From assembly GCA_937884755.1 (NCBI GenBank), contig CAKZYJ010000098.1, forward strand, positions 1-52,541: a stretch of 52,541 nt of DNA, read 5' to 3'. The notes beneath the pieces were generated by a model. That model had not been told where the DNA came from, did not search any database, and saw nothing but the letters and a program-made list of their open reading frames with translations. Below are positions 1 through 6,631 of the stretch, in pieces. This DNA is from an uncultured Flammeovirgaceae bacterium (lineage in GTDB: Bacteria; Bacteroidota; Bacteroidia; Cytophagales; Cyclobacteriaceae). Positions within the stretch are counted from its first letter, which is position 1. Each line of letters opens with the position of its first letter. Position numbers and translations under genes: made by a program.

Positions 1-183
1 AGCCTGATCGTACTCAATAAGCTGGTTGATTCCAATCAATAATTCCACATCGGAAGACTCGGTCTCACTTACTGAAAAGACTTCTTCTTGATTATCGGAT
101 TGGGCAAAACTAGAATAGAAGAAAAGGGAGCAGACACTCAATAGAAAAACTGGTAGCGGGTAGAATCTTTGGAAAGCGTTCAT
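1..183 (-). CDS. Secreted protein of unknown function, N-terminal fragment
   Basis: An open frame begins at ATG 181-183 on the minus strand and runs off the left edge of the window, so only 61 codons are visible. Residues 1-27 look like a signal peptide: a basic/aromatic start, a hydrophobic core (PVFLLSVCSLFFY) and a plausible cleavage after SSFAQ. The mature part begins acidic (SDNQEEVFSVSETESS). The sequence visible is too short to assign a family. Its start lies about 230 bp from the end of the L,D-transpeptidase gene. The coding call rests on the signal peptide and the uninterrupted frame. Confidence 0.6.
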   Translation of the reverse strand, partial: MNAFQRFYPLPVFLLSVCSLFFYSSFAQSDNQEEVFSVSETESSDVELLIGINQLIEYDQA

Positions 184-415
184 GCGAGTGAATAGGTTAA
201 GCTAAGACTGAATAACTGCAAGTAAGCTACAGTGCCGCAGCATCAGTCAATTTATATAATATTTCTCTAATAGCTTCTCCTTTGATTATCAAGGATAGGA
301 ATTGTTTCAGATTGAGCACTACCTGCTAGGTGCTACGTTACGCGCATTATGTTAGGAAAAGTAGGATAGGGAGCAGAGAGCAAATACTTGGGTGAGTTTA
401 CGGCTAGTGGTATAC

Positions 416-958
416 CTAAGCCTCAATCATCACCAGCGTTCCTTCATCCACCAACTCGAATAATTCAACAACGTCGGCATTCTTCATACGGATGCAGCCG
501 TGGGAGGCTGGTTGGCCAATTAGCCCCTCTTCGGGTGTGCCGTGAATGTAGATGTAGCGAGAGAAAGAATCTACTCCGGGGCCTTTATTTTTGCCGGGTG
601 CTAAGCCGGTGAGGCGCAAAATGCGGGTGGTTACGTCGTCTTCTTCCAGATCAGTTTCATCAGTGTAGATAATAGCTACCCGACCGGTATTGATCCGGCT
701 TCGGAAGATAGTTCCCAGGGGGGCATCAGCTCCGAATTTACTAATGACTTTATGCTTGCCAAGTGGAGTTTTGTTACTACCCGCCTCGCTGCCAATACCG
801 TACACTGAGGTGGAAACGGGGTATTGTTTTAGCGTCTGTCCGTCTTCCATCAAATACAATTTCTGCTCGGCAATGGAGACTCGGATAAGTCGTTCGGCAT
901 TGGGCTGGATCTGAAAAGAACAAAGCAGTAGCCAGCTAAGTAGTATGGGTAGTTTCAT
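416..958 (-). CDS. L,D-transpeptidase (YkuD/ErfK family), exported
   Basis: A 180-residue periplasmic enzyme that would form 3-3 peptidoglycan cross-links or attach proteins to peptidoglycan. Residues 1-20 form a signal peptide. The YkuD catalytic signature is intact: His139 in YIYIHG, followed by SHGCIRM at 152-158 with the nucleophile Cys155. The domain starts with a typical strand pair (IRVSIAEQKLYLMEDG) after the signal. The length suits a single-domain YkuD protein with no LysM or peptidoglycan-binding repeat, so the exact role (cross-linking or anchoring) is open. It is transcribed divergently from the acyltransferase at 1013, with 54 bp between the start codons. Confidence 0.88.
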   Translation of the reverse strand: MKLPILLSWLLLCSFQIQPNAERLIRVSIAEQKLYLMEDGQTLKQYPVSTSVYGIGSEAGSNKTPLGKHKVISKFGADAPLGTIFRSRINTGRVAIIYTDETDLEEDDVTTRILRLTGLAPGKNKGPGVDSFSRYIYIHGTPEEGLIGQPASHGCIRMKNADVVELFELVDEGTLVMIEA

Positions 959-1012
959 AGGAACCTTCTATCTTTGAATTTCCTTAGTGAGGGGCAAAAA
1001 CTATACAAATCT

Positions 1013-1648
1013 ATGAACACTAACCCTATTATTATTTTCGGCGCTAGCGGTTTAGGCAAAGCTGCTCTGGAGATTTTTCAATCCAACGACGTAGTGGTCT
1101 ACGCATTTTTGGATGATAACGAAAAACTGCACAATACCGAAATAAACGAAGTGACAGTGATGGGCCGTACCGACGATCACGGTTTCCTAAAACTGATTGG
1201 TAAAAAAACCGATGCTTTCGTGGCTATCGACGAGCGGGAGGTGCGCCGTAAGTACTTTGAGATGCTGAACGAGCGACGCAAAGTAATGCCCGTAAATGCG
1301 ATTCACAGCAAGGCCACTATTTCCAGCAACGCTTATTTCTCCTACGGTATTTTCGCCAACTCCGGGGCCGTAGTAGGCAGCTTTGCCAAAGTAGGGCAAG
1401 GATGCATTCTGCAAAGCAACGCCGTGGTAGACTACGAGGCTACGCTGGGTGAATTTGTGCACGTAGGGTCCGGAAGCATCGTCCATGCTGGTGCTACAGT
1501 AGAAGATGATGTGTTTATTGGAGCCGGGGTGACCATTGCCGGTCCGCTCACGGTAGGCAAAGGCGCTCGTATTGGCGCTGGCTCGGTAGTAGTAGAATCA
1601 GTGAAAGCGGGCGAAACGGTCTTCGGAAATCCCGCTAAGCCTATTTAA
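1013..1648 (+). CDS. NeuD/PglD-like sugar O-acyltransferase (left-handed beta-helix)
   Basis: A 211-residue protein in two parts: an N-terminal Rossmann-like nucleotide-sugar binding region (IIIFGASGLGKAALEIF, then FLDDN) and a C-terminal hexapeptide-repeat helix (VGSFAKVGQGC, VEDDVFIGAGVTIAG, VGKGARIGAGSVV) ending in the usual FGNPAKPI. The family acetylates amino-sugars in cell-surface glycans; the substrate here is unknown. I place the start at ATG 1013, because the frame extends upstream only to a TTG at 974 and family members begin right before the IIIFGASG strand. The stop is 2 nt before the next ATG, so the gene is probably co-transcribed with the phosphorylase. Confidence 0.82.
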   Translation: MNTNPIIIFGASGLGKAALEIFQSNDVVVYAFLDDNEKLHNTEINEVTVMGRTDDHGFLKLIGKKTDAFVAIDEREVRRKYFEMLNERRKVMPVNAIHSKATISSNAYFSYGIFANSGAVVGSFAKVGQGCILQSNAVVDYEATLGEFVHVGSGSIVHAGATVEDDVFIGAGVTIAGPLTVGKGARIGAGSVVVESVKAGETVFGNPAKPI

Positions 1649-1650
1649 CG

Positions 1651-2514
1651 ATGTCCATCAGCGAAACTGATCTGATTTACCGGGAAGACGACTCCATCTA
1701 CCATCTGGGACTGCAACCGGAACAGGTTCCCGATATTGTGCTTACCGTAGGTGACCCCGAACGGGTTCCGGCCGTGAGTCAGTACTTTGATGCGGTAGAA
1801 GAAAAAGTAGCTCATCGGGAATTTGTGGCACATATCGGTCGGGTAGGCGAACGTTCGCTGATGGTTATCAGCAGCGGCATGGGCACCGACAATGTGGAGA
1901 TACTGATGACCGAACTAGATGCACTGGTCAATATTGATCGGGAGTCGCGAACTGTTCGGGCTAATAAGCGTTCGTTGAGAATTATTCGGCTAGGAACATC
2001 TGGTTCTTTGCAGCCTGAGGTTCCGTTAGATAGCATCCTATTAAGTCGAGTGGCCATTGGGGTTGATACGCTGATGCAGTTTTATCCCTACGCTACACCA
2101 CCCCAGTTTCAAGCAGCAGCCCAGCAATTAAAAGCAGATCTATCGTTAGAGTTCACTCCTTACGTAGCTGAAGGATCTACGGAGTTATTAAAGGTGTTTC
2201 AATCGGAGTTTCTTACTGGGTGTACCCTTACCTGTCCCGGTTTCTACGCCCCTCAGGGGCGTCAGATACGACTAGCTCCCCAGCAGGATGAATTGCTTAA
2301 GAAACTAATTGATTTTCGGTTTTCAGAAGGAGTGCTTACCAACTTAGAAATGGAGACGGCGGGTTACTACGCCTTGGGGCAGCTTTTAGGGTATCAGATG
2401 CTCAGCGTGAACGCGATTCTGGCGCATCGGCCCAATAGACAATTTTCGTCGGCACCCCAACAAACTGTCAACTTTATGATCGAGCAAGTGTTATCTAAGG
2501 TAGGCGAATTATAA
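1651..2514 (+). CDS. Nucleoside phosphorylase (uridine phosphorylase-like)
   Basis: A 287-residue cytoplasmic enzyme of the PNP/UDP family, which splits nucleosides with phosphate to release the base and (deoxy)ribose 1-phosphate. The family opening VLTVGDPERV supplies a phosphate-contacting Arg, ISSGMGTDNVEIL is the conserved GxG region, IRLGTSGSLQ is the central strand, and NLEMETAGYYAL near residue 230 is the base/ribose-binding EMET motif. The overall pattern resembles uridine phosphorylase more than PNP, but specificity cannot be fixed by eye. The gene starts 2 nt after the acyltransferase stop, suggesting one transcript, although the two functions have no obvious link. Confidence 0.85.
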   Translation: MSISETDLIYREDDSIYHLGLQPEQVPDIVLTVGDPERVPAVSQYFDAVEEKVAHREFVAHIGRVGERSLMVISSGMGTDNVEILMTELDALVNIDRESRTVRANKRSLRIIRLGTSGSLQPEVPLDSILLSRVAIGVDTLMQFYPYATPPQFQAAAQQLKADLSLEFTPYVAEGSTELLKVFQSEFLTGCTLTCPGFYAPQGRQIRLAPQQDELLKKLIDFRFSEGVLTNLEMETAGYYALGQLLGYQMLSVNAILAHRPNRQFSSAPQQTVNFMIEQVLSKVGEL

Positions 2515-2600
2515 ACCGTGCGAGAAAATACATCCATTTCGAATTTTTTTCGTACAAGCATACAGACTATAAAGAATTAATGTTTAAACAATAAATTGAT

Positions 2601-2924
2601 ATGAGCAAACCAGTAGAAATTACCGATAGCAATTTCAGCGAAGTTGTAAATTCTGACAAACCAGTACTTGTAGATTTTTGGGCTGAGTGGTGCGGACCTT
2701 GTAAAATGATTGCCCCCGTAGTAGATGAGCTAGCCAGCGATTACGACGGAAAAGCAGTAGTGGGTAAAGTAGACGTTGACTCTAACCCCGAAGTAGCCGG
2801 TAAATTTGGCATTCGCAGTATTCCAACCCTACTCGTTTTTAAGAACGGCGAAGTAGTAGATAAGCAGGTAGGAGCCGTAAATAAAAGCATACTGTCGCAA
2901 AAGCTAGATGCCCAACTGGCCTAA
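2601..2924 (+). CDS. trxA: Thioredoxin
   Basis: A 107-residue classical thioredoxin, full length, without signal peptide or membrane anchor, so cytoplasmic. The redox centre WCGPC is at 30-34 (Cys31, Cys34), followed by KMIAPV; the cis-proline loop is present as SIPTLLVF. It donates electrons to reductases such as PAPS reductase, peroxiredoxins and ribonucleotide reductase. It stands directly upstream of the cysteine leader and sulfite reductase genes, and a promoter-like sequence begins 45 bp after its stop, so it is probably a separate transcription unit. Confidence 0.95.
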   Translation: MSKPVEITDSNFSEVVNSDKPVLVDFWAEWCGPCKMIAPVVDELASDYDGKAVVGKVDVDSNPEVAGKFGIRSIPTLLVFKNGEVVDKQVGAVNKSILSQKLDAQLA

Positions 2925-2968
2925 TTATGGTACTAAAACGACTTTTCTTTCGTATCTGAGGTAGATTA

Positions 2969-2999
2969 TTTGAAAAGTTCGTAACAAAACGTATCATTG
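2969..2999 (+). promoter_or_regulatory. Candidate Bacteroidetes promoter for the Cys leader-sulfite reductase transcript
   Basis: TTTG at 2969-2972, a 19-bp spacer, then TATCATTG at 2992-2999, which matches the Bacteroidetes -7 consensus TAnnTTTG at all but one position. Transcription would begin close to 3006, only about 13 nt before the leader-peptide ATG at 3019. Found by eye; no start-site data. Confidence 0.5.
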
Positions 3000-3018
3000 C
3001 GTAGATAAATTTTAATTC

Positions 3019-3147
3019 ATGTCACATCTCTTTCCCGCCACCAACGAAAAGCTAGTAGCAGCCCAGCGCTGCGCGTGCTGGTTCTGGTGTTGTATGATGC
3101 GGTTTTCGAGTGGGAAAGATTCCAGGTGGCATTCGTATATACCATAG
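3019..3147 (+). CDS. Cysteine-rich leader peptide (42 codons), putative attenuator peptide
   Basis: A short frame, ATG 3019 to TAG 3145-3147, encoding 42 residues. It has no signal peptide or recognisable domain. Its centre reads RCACWFWCCMM: Cys codons at residues 18, 20, 24 and 25 (nt 3070-3072, 3076-3078, 3088-3093) and two Met codons at 3094-3099. Both Cys codons occur (TGC twice, TGT twice). Four cysteines in eight residues is highly abnormal for random sequence. The frame lies between a promoter-like element and an intrinsic terminator directly ahead of sulfite reductase. By analogy with trp/his leaders and with Cys-rich leader ORFs reported ahead of cysteine genes in other phyla, I infer that translation of this frame senses charged tRNA-Cys. 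The peptide itself probably has no function. Confidence 0.72.
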   Translation: MSHLFPATNEKLVAAQRCACWFWCCMMRFSSGKDSRWHSYIP

Positions 3148-3207
3148 TTACGTGTATTAAACGAAACAAAAATAACTGGAAGCCTTCCCAACTCGTTTGG
3201 GAAGGCT
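3029..3207 (+). promoter_or_regulatory. Putative cysteine-responsive attenuator RNA (alternative helices)
   Basis: Four segments can pair in mutually exclusive ways. Segment 1 (3029-3036) pairs perfectly over 8 bp with segment 2 (3112-3119), extendable to 10 bp (3029-3038 with 3110-3119) by one G-U and one C-G pair. Segment 2 (CGAGUGGGAA, 3107-3116) also pairs with UUCCCA/CUCG at 3185-3195 over 10 bp with one bulged A3191. Segment 3 (3181-3190) pairs perfectly over 10 bp with segment 4 (3198-3207), forming the terminator. The middle helix would destroy the terminator, and the first helix would release it. The Cys codons (3070-3093) end just upstream of segment 2. Pairings were drawn by hand without energy calculation. 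Confidence 0.6.
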
Positions 3208-3213
3208 TTTTTT
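3181..3213 (+). terminator. Intrinsic terminator between Cys leader and sulfite reductase
   Basis: A perfect 10-bp stem (AGCCTTCCCA at 3181-3190 with TGGGAAGGCT at 3198-3207), a 7-nt loop and a run of seven T (3207-3213). It ends 21 nt before the sulfite reductase ATG and after the leader stop codon, so it terminates the leader transcript unless disrupted. It sits too far downstream of trxA to be simply its terminator, given the promoter in between. Confidence 0.82.
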
Positions 3214-3234
3214 ATGACCCTAATTTTTTAAGCC

Positions 3235-5352
3235 ATGCAGAGTTTTAGAACTGAAATTGAAAATCCTGTCGTTGAGCGCGACATTATTGATCTGGAGCGA
3301 AAGATTCGCCTGTTCCAGGAAGGGAAAATAGATGAAGACCGCTTCCGTAGCCTGCGTTTGGCGCGGGGGGTTTACGGGCAGCGCCAGCCGGGCGTACAGA
3401 TGGTACGGATTAAGATACCATTCGGGCGTGTAACGCCCAAACAACTACTGCGCATCGCCGACGTATCGGATGAGTACGCCAGTAGTAATTTGCACTTAAC
3501 TACTCGACAGGATATTCAAATTCACTACGTAAGTCTAGATCGTACCCCGGAACTTTGGGCGCAGTTGGAAAAAGACGAGATCACGCTGCGAGAAGCCTGC
3601 GGAAATACAGTCCGCAACATCACCGCTTCCGCCAAAGCCGGTATTGATCCGGACGAACCCTTTGATGTGTCGCCCTACGCTCAGGAGATGTTTGAATATT
3701 TCTTGCGTAATCCGGTGTGCCAGGAGATGGGGCGTAAGTTTAAGATTGCGTTCTCTTCCAGCGAAAAGGATTCGGCTTTTACTTTCATTCATGATATTGG
3801 GGCTATTCCGAAGGTGCGAACCAAAGACGGTAAGGAAGAACGAGGCTTTAAGATCTTATTGGGCGGTGGGTTAGGAGCCCAACCGCACTTAGCGCAGGTA
3901 GCCTATGAGTTTCTTCCTGAAGATCAGTTAATCCCTTTTACCGAAGCGGTACTGCGGGTATTTGACCGTCACGGAGAGCGGAATAAGCGAGGCAAAGCCC
4001 GGATGAAGTTTCTGTTGCAATCTCTTGGTTTAGAGTCGCTTATGGAACTCGTCAAGGAAGAATGGACCGCACTGAAGACTAAAAACTACTCGGTAGATAC
4101 CACGAAAGTGCCGGAATACAATCTTCCGGAAGACCTTAGCCTTCCCGAAGCCAAAGTTTCCGACGAATCGGCCTACGCTTTATGGAAAGCAACCAATGTG
4201 TTTGAGCAGAAGCAGGCCGGTTACTACGGAGTATTTATTAAAGTGCCGCTGGGAGATATTAGTACCTCTATCGCTCGTAAACTAGCCACTATCGTAGACT
4301 GGCTCGCTTCCGATGATATCCGAATTACCATCAATCAGGGACTGTTGCTACGTTACGTTCGCCCCGAAGCACTTCCTGCGCTATATACTTCTTTAAAAGA
4401 AATTGGGCTGGCCGCCCCCGGCTTCGATAGTGTAGCCGATATTACGGCTTGCCCCGGCACCGATACCTGCAACCTGGGAATTTCTAACAGCACCGGAGTT
4501 TCTTCAGCTTTGGAAAATGTAATTACTCAGGAATATCCTGATTTAGTTAAGAATCAAGACATCAAAATTAAGATCAGTGGTTGTCCCAATTCCTGCGGAC
4601 AGCACGGTATTGCCAGTATCGGTTTCCACGGCAGTTCACTGAAGGACAAGCAAAAACGGGTAGTACCAGCTTTGCAAGTGCTGCTTGGTGGGGGAGTGGA
4701 TGGCAACGGACAAGGAAGAGTAGCCGAAAAACTACTGAAAGTGCCCAGTAAGCGTGCGCCTCAAGTGTTGCGCACGTTGTTTGAGGATTACGAAGAGCAT
4801 CAATTGGATGGGGAGTACTACGCTGATTACTACCAGCGGCAGGGAAAGATGTACTTCTATCATCTGCTAAAACCGCTGACCGATATAGAAAATGTAGCGG
4901 CTGATGAGTATTTCGATTGGGGACACGCCCAGGAAGATTTCAAAGTAGAAGCTGGGGTAGGTGAATGTGCCGGCGTTATTATTGACTTAGTGGCCACGCT
5001 GTTCTACGAAGCTGAAGAAAAACTAGGTTGGGCTAAAGAAAACTATCAGGAGCAGCACTACGCCGATGCTATTTACCACGCCTATAACTCCTTTGTGGTA
5101 GGAGCAAAAGCGCTACTACTTTCGCAGGATGTGAAGACAAATACTCAGATGAGCATCATCCGGAAGTTTGATGAGCATTTCGGTGGCCATCAGTTGCTAA
5201 AGCTGGAAGATACTTTCCAGAATACGGTACTAAAACTGAATAAAGTAGAGCCCAGTGCTGAGTTCGCCCAGTCGTACATTCAGCAGGCTGGAGACTTTTT
5301 AACGACCGTACAGGAAATTCGTCAGGAGCAACTTAGCGTATCAGCATCATGA
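3235..5352 (+). CDS. Ferredoxin-type sulfite reductase with C-terminal HEPN-like extension
   Basis: A 705-residue siroheme/[4Fe-4S] enzyme of the NirA/Sir family that reduces sulfite to sulfide with six electrons from ferredoxin. Two ferredoxin-like half-domains can be seen (for example RIKIPFGRVTPKQL near 60 and GVFIKVPLGDISTS near 330). The cluster/siroheme cysteines are intact: CPGTDTC (Cys406, Cys412) and GCPNSC (Cys450, Cys454). The family normally ends near 560-580; here about 120 extra residues (from about 580) look all-helical and resemble a HEPN-type domain (YADAIYHAYNSFVVGAK). Sulfite rather than nitrite is favoured by the upstream Cys-rich leader and by the SUMT, MetZ and thioredoxin genes nearby. 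It overlaps the SUMT gene by 4 nt. Confidence 0.85.
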   Translation: MQSFRTEIENPVVERDIIDLERKIRLFQEGKIDEDRFRSLRLARGVYGQRQPGVQMVRIKIPFGRVTPKQLLRIADVSDEYASSNLHLTTRQDIQIHYVSLDRTPELWAQLEKDEITLREACGNTVRNITASAKAGIDPDEPFDVSPYAQEMFEYFLRNPVCQEMGRKFKIAFSSSEKDSAFTFIHDIGAIPKVRTKDGKEERGFKILLGGGLGAQPHLAQVAYEFLPEDQLIPFTEAVLRVFDRHGERNKRGKARMKFLLQSLGLESLMELVKEEWTALKTKNYSVDTTKVPEYNLPEDLSLPEAKVSDESAYALWKATNVFEQKQAGYYGVFIKVPLGDISTSIARKLATIVDWLASDDIRITINQGLLLRYVRPEALPALYTSLKEIGLAAPGFDSVADITACPGTDTCNLGISNSTGVSSALENVITQEYPDLVKNQDIKIKISGCPNSCGQHGIASIGFHGSSLKDKQKRVVPALQVLLGGGVDGNGQGRVAEKLLKVPSKRAPQVLRTLFEDYEEHQLDGEYYADYYQRQGKMYFYHLLKPLTDIENVAADEYFDWGHAQEDFKVEAGVGECAGVIIDLVATLFYEAEEKLGWAKENYQEQHYADAIYHAYNSFVVGAKALLLSQDVKTNTQMSIIRKFDEHFGGHQLLKLEDTFQNTVLKLNKVEPSAEFAQSYIQQAGDFLTTVQEIRQEQLSVSAS

Positions 5353-6134
5353 ATAATCAAGTAGTGAATTTTTCTACTAAGAACAATCCCCAGCTTACTT
5401 TAGTGGGAGCGGGCCCAGGCGACCCGGAGCTAATCACTTTGAAGGGAATGCGTGCCTTGCAGGAGGCCGATGTAGTGCTATACGATGCGCTGGCTAACGA
5501 AGAGCTATTAAAGTACGTACAGCCTCATGTTCCGAAAATTTATGTAGGAAAGCGGGGGGGAGGTATTTATAAAACCCAGGAGGAAATCAATGAGCTTATT
5601 GTGCATTGTGCCCGCCACTACGGTCATGTGGTACGGTTGAAGGGCGGTGATCCGTATATTTTTGGGCGTGGCCATGAGGAGCAGACCTACGCCGAAGCTC
5701 AAGGAGTAACCGTTTCGGTAGTGCCAGGCATTAGTTCGGTGTATTCGGTTCCGGCTTTGCAATCTATTCCGCTCACCCGTCGGGGTATTAGCGAAAGCTT
5801 TTGGGTAATCACGGGTACTACTCGCCACGGCACCCTATCGCATGATGTGGCTTTAGCCGCTCAATCTACGGCTACAGTCGTTATTCTGATGGGTATGCGG
5901 CAACTGGCGAAAATTCAGGATGTCTTCGAGGGCTACGGCCAAAAACATACTCCGGTAGCTATTATCCAGAATGGCTCTCTACCCGATGAAAAGACTGGCG
6001 TAGCTACCGTTGCCACCATGGTAGAAATGGCCGAGGAAGAAAATCTAGGATCACCCGCAATTATCGTGATTGGCGAAGTAGTACGGGAGCACAAAGTCCC
6101 AGCCTGGGTGAAAGAAGCAGTGCAGTATGCTTAA
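5349..6134 (+). CDS. cobA: Uroporphyrinogen-III C-methyltransferase (SUMT)
   Basis: A 261-residue SAM-dependent enzyme that methylates uroporphyrinogen III at C2 and C7 to give precorrin-2, the precursor of siroheme. The family motifs are present: VGAGPGDPELITLKG near residue 20, VRLKGGDPYIFGRG near 97 and VPGISS near 125. It is a stand-alone methyltransferase with no CysG dehydrogenase/ferrochelatase domain, so the later siroheme steps must be encoded elsewhere. Its ATG overlaps the sulfite reductase stop (ATGA), indicating translational coupling: the enzyme that makes the cofactor precursor is co-expressed with the enzyme that uses it, and both would fall under the leader attenuator. Confidence 0.92.
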   Translation: MNNQVVNFSTKNNPQLTLVGAGPGDPELITLKGMRALQEADVVLYDALANEELLKYVQPHVPKIYVGKRGGGIYKTQEEINELIVHCARHYGHVVRLKGGDPYIFGRGHEEQTYAEAQGVTVSVVPGISSVYSVPALQSIPLTRRGISESFWVITGTTRHGTLSHDVALAAQSTATVVILMGMRQLAKIQDVFEGYGQKHTPVAIIQNGSLPDEKTGVATVATMVEMAEEENLGSPAIIVIGEVVREHKVPAWVKEAVQYA

Positions 6135-6166
6135 CAATCGATTTTTTTGTCATCTGAGATGAAAAA

Positions 6167-6574
6167 ATGACAAAAGAGGAAGCCAAAAATATATTAAGAT
6201 ACCACAGCTTCACCCATGAAGATATTAACCACCCAAGAATGAAACGAGGCTTCTTAGGAATGTTGAGGCCATTCTTAGGGGAATTGGTTGAGAAGAACTA
6301 TCATGAAGTGATGGGAGCAATAAAGGTTTTGGCGGATGATCTAAGAGAAGAGGATAAAATTGATAGGGAAATAATTTCAACTATCTGGAGTATTTGCCAT
6401 TTAGCTAGAAGCTGGGCGATTCAGCCAGGAGGAATGCTTCGTAGAAATAATTTAATAAAGAAGGAGCAAGTCAAAAAGCTCGAGGATTGGGTTGAAGCAA
6501 TCTCATACACAACCATGATGATTTTAGATGGAAGTGATAATCAAACCGCATTTGAGTTTTATCAGGATGAGTAA
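6167..6574 (+). CDS. Hypothetical protein, AT-rich orphan
   Basis: A 135-residue soluble, mostly helical, charged protein that I do not recognise. Residues 30-55 and 60-80 read as amphipathic helices (GMLRPFLGELVEKNYHEVMG; STIWSICHLARSW). There is no signal peptide or membrane segment. Base and codon use differ from neighbours: clearly AT-richer, and most Arg codons are AGA/AGG, whereas adjacent genes prefer CGN. This suggests recent acquisition, perhaps as a cargo or immunity-type gene, but no partner gene is seen. It lies 32 bp after the SUMT stop and is convergent with metZ. Confidence 0.72.
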   Translation: MTKEEAKNILRYHSFTHEDINHPRMKRGFLGMLRPFLGELVEKNYHEVMGAIKVLADDLREEDKIDREIISTIWSICHLARSWAIQPGGMLRRNNLIKKEQVKKLEDWVEAISYTTMMILDGSDNQTAFEFYQDE

Positions 6575-6631
6575 AACAGGATTTGGTAAAACTGGAAGTC
6601 GAAAGTTGGTGCTGACAACCAACATTGGTAA

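Noticed and set aside
388-612. Plus-strand frame opposite the L,D-transpeptidase gene
   Set aside because: Antisense shadow of the catalytic domain; its composition is unlike a real protein and the YkuD motif is on the other strand.
1187-1486. 99-codon minus-strand frame inside the acyltransferase gene
   Set aside because: Antisense shadow of the hexapeptide repeats, with no recognisable features.
6605-6623. GTTGGT/ACCAAC hairpin between the orphan gene and metZ
   Set aside because: Only 6 bp with a 7-nt loop and no T run on either strand; it could occur by chance.
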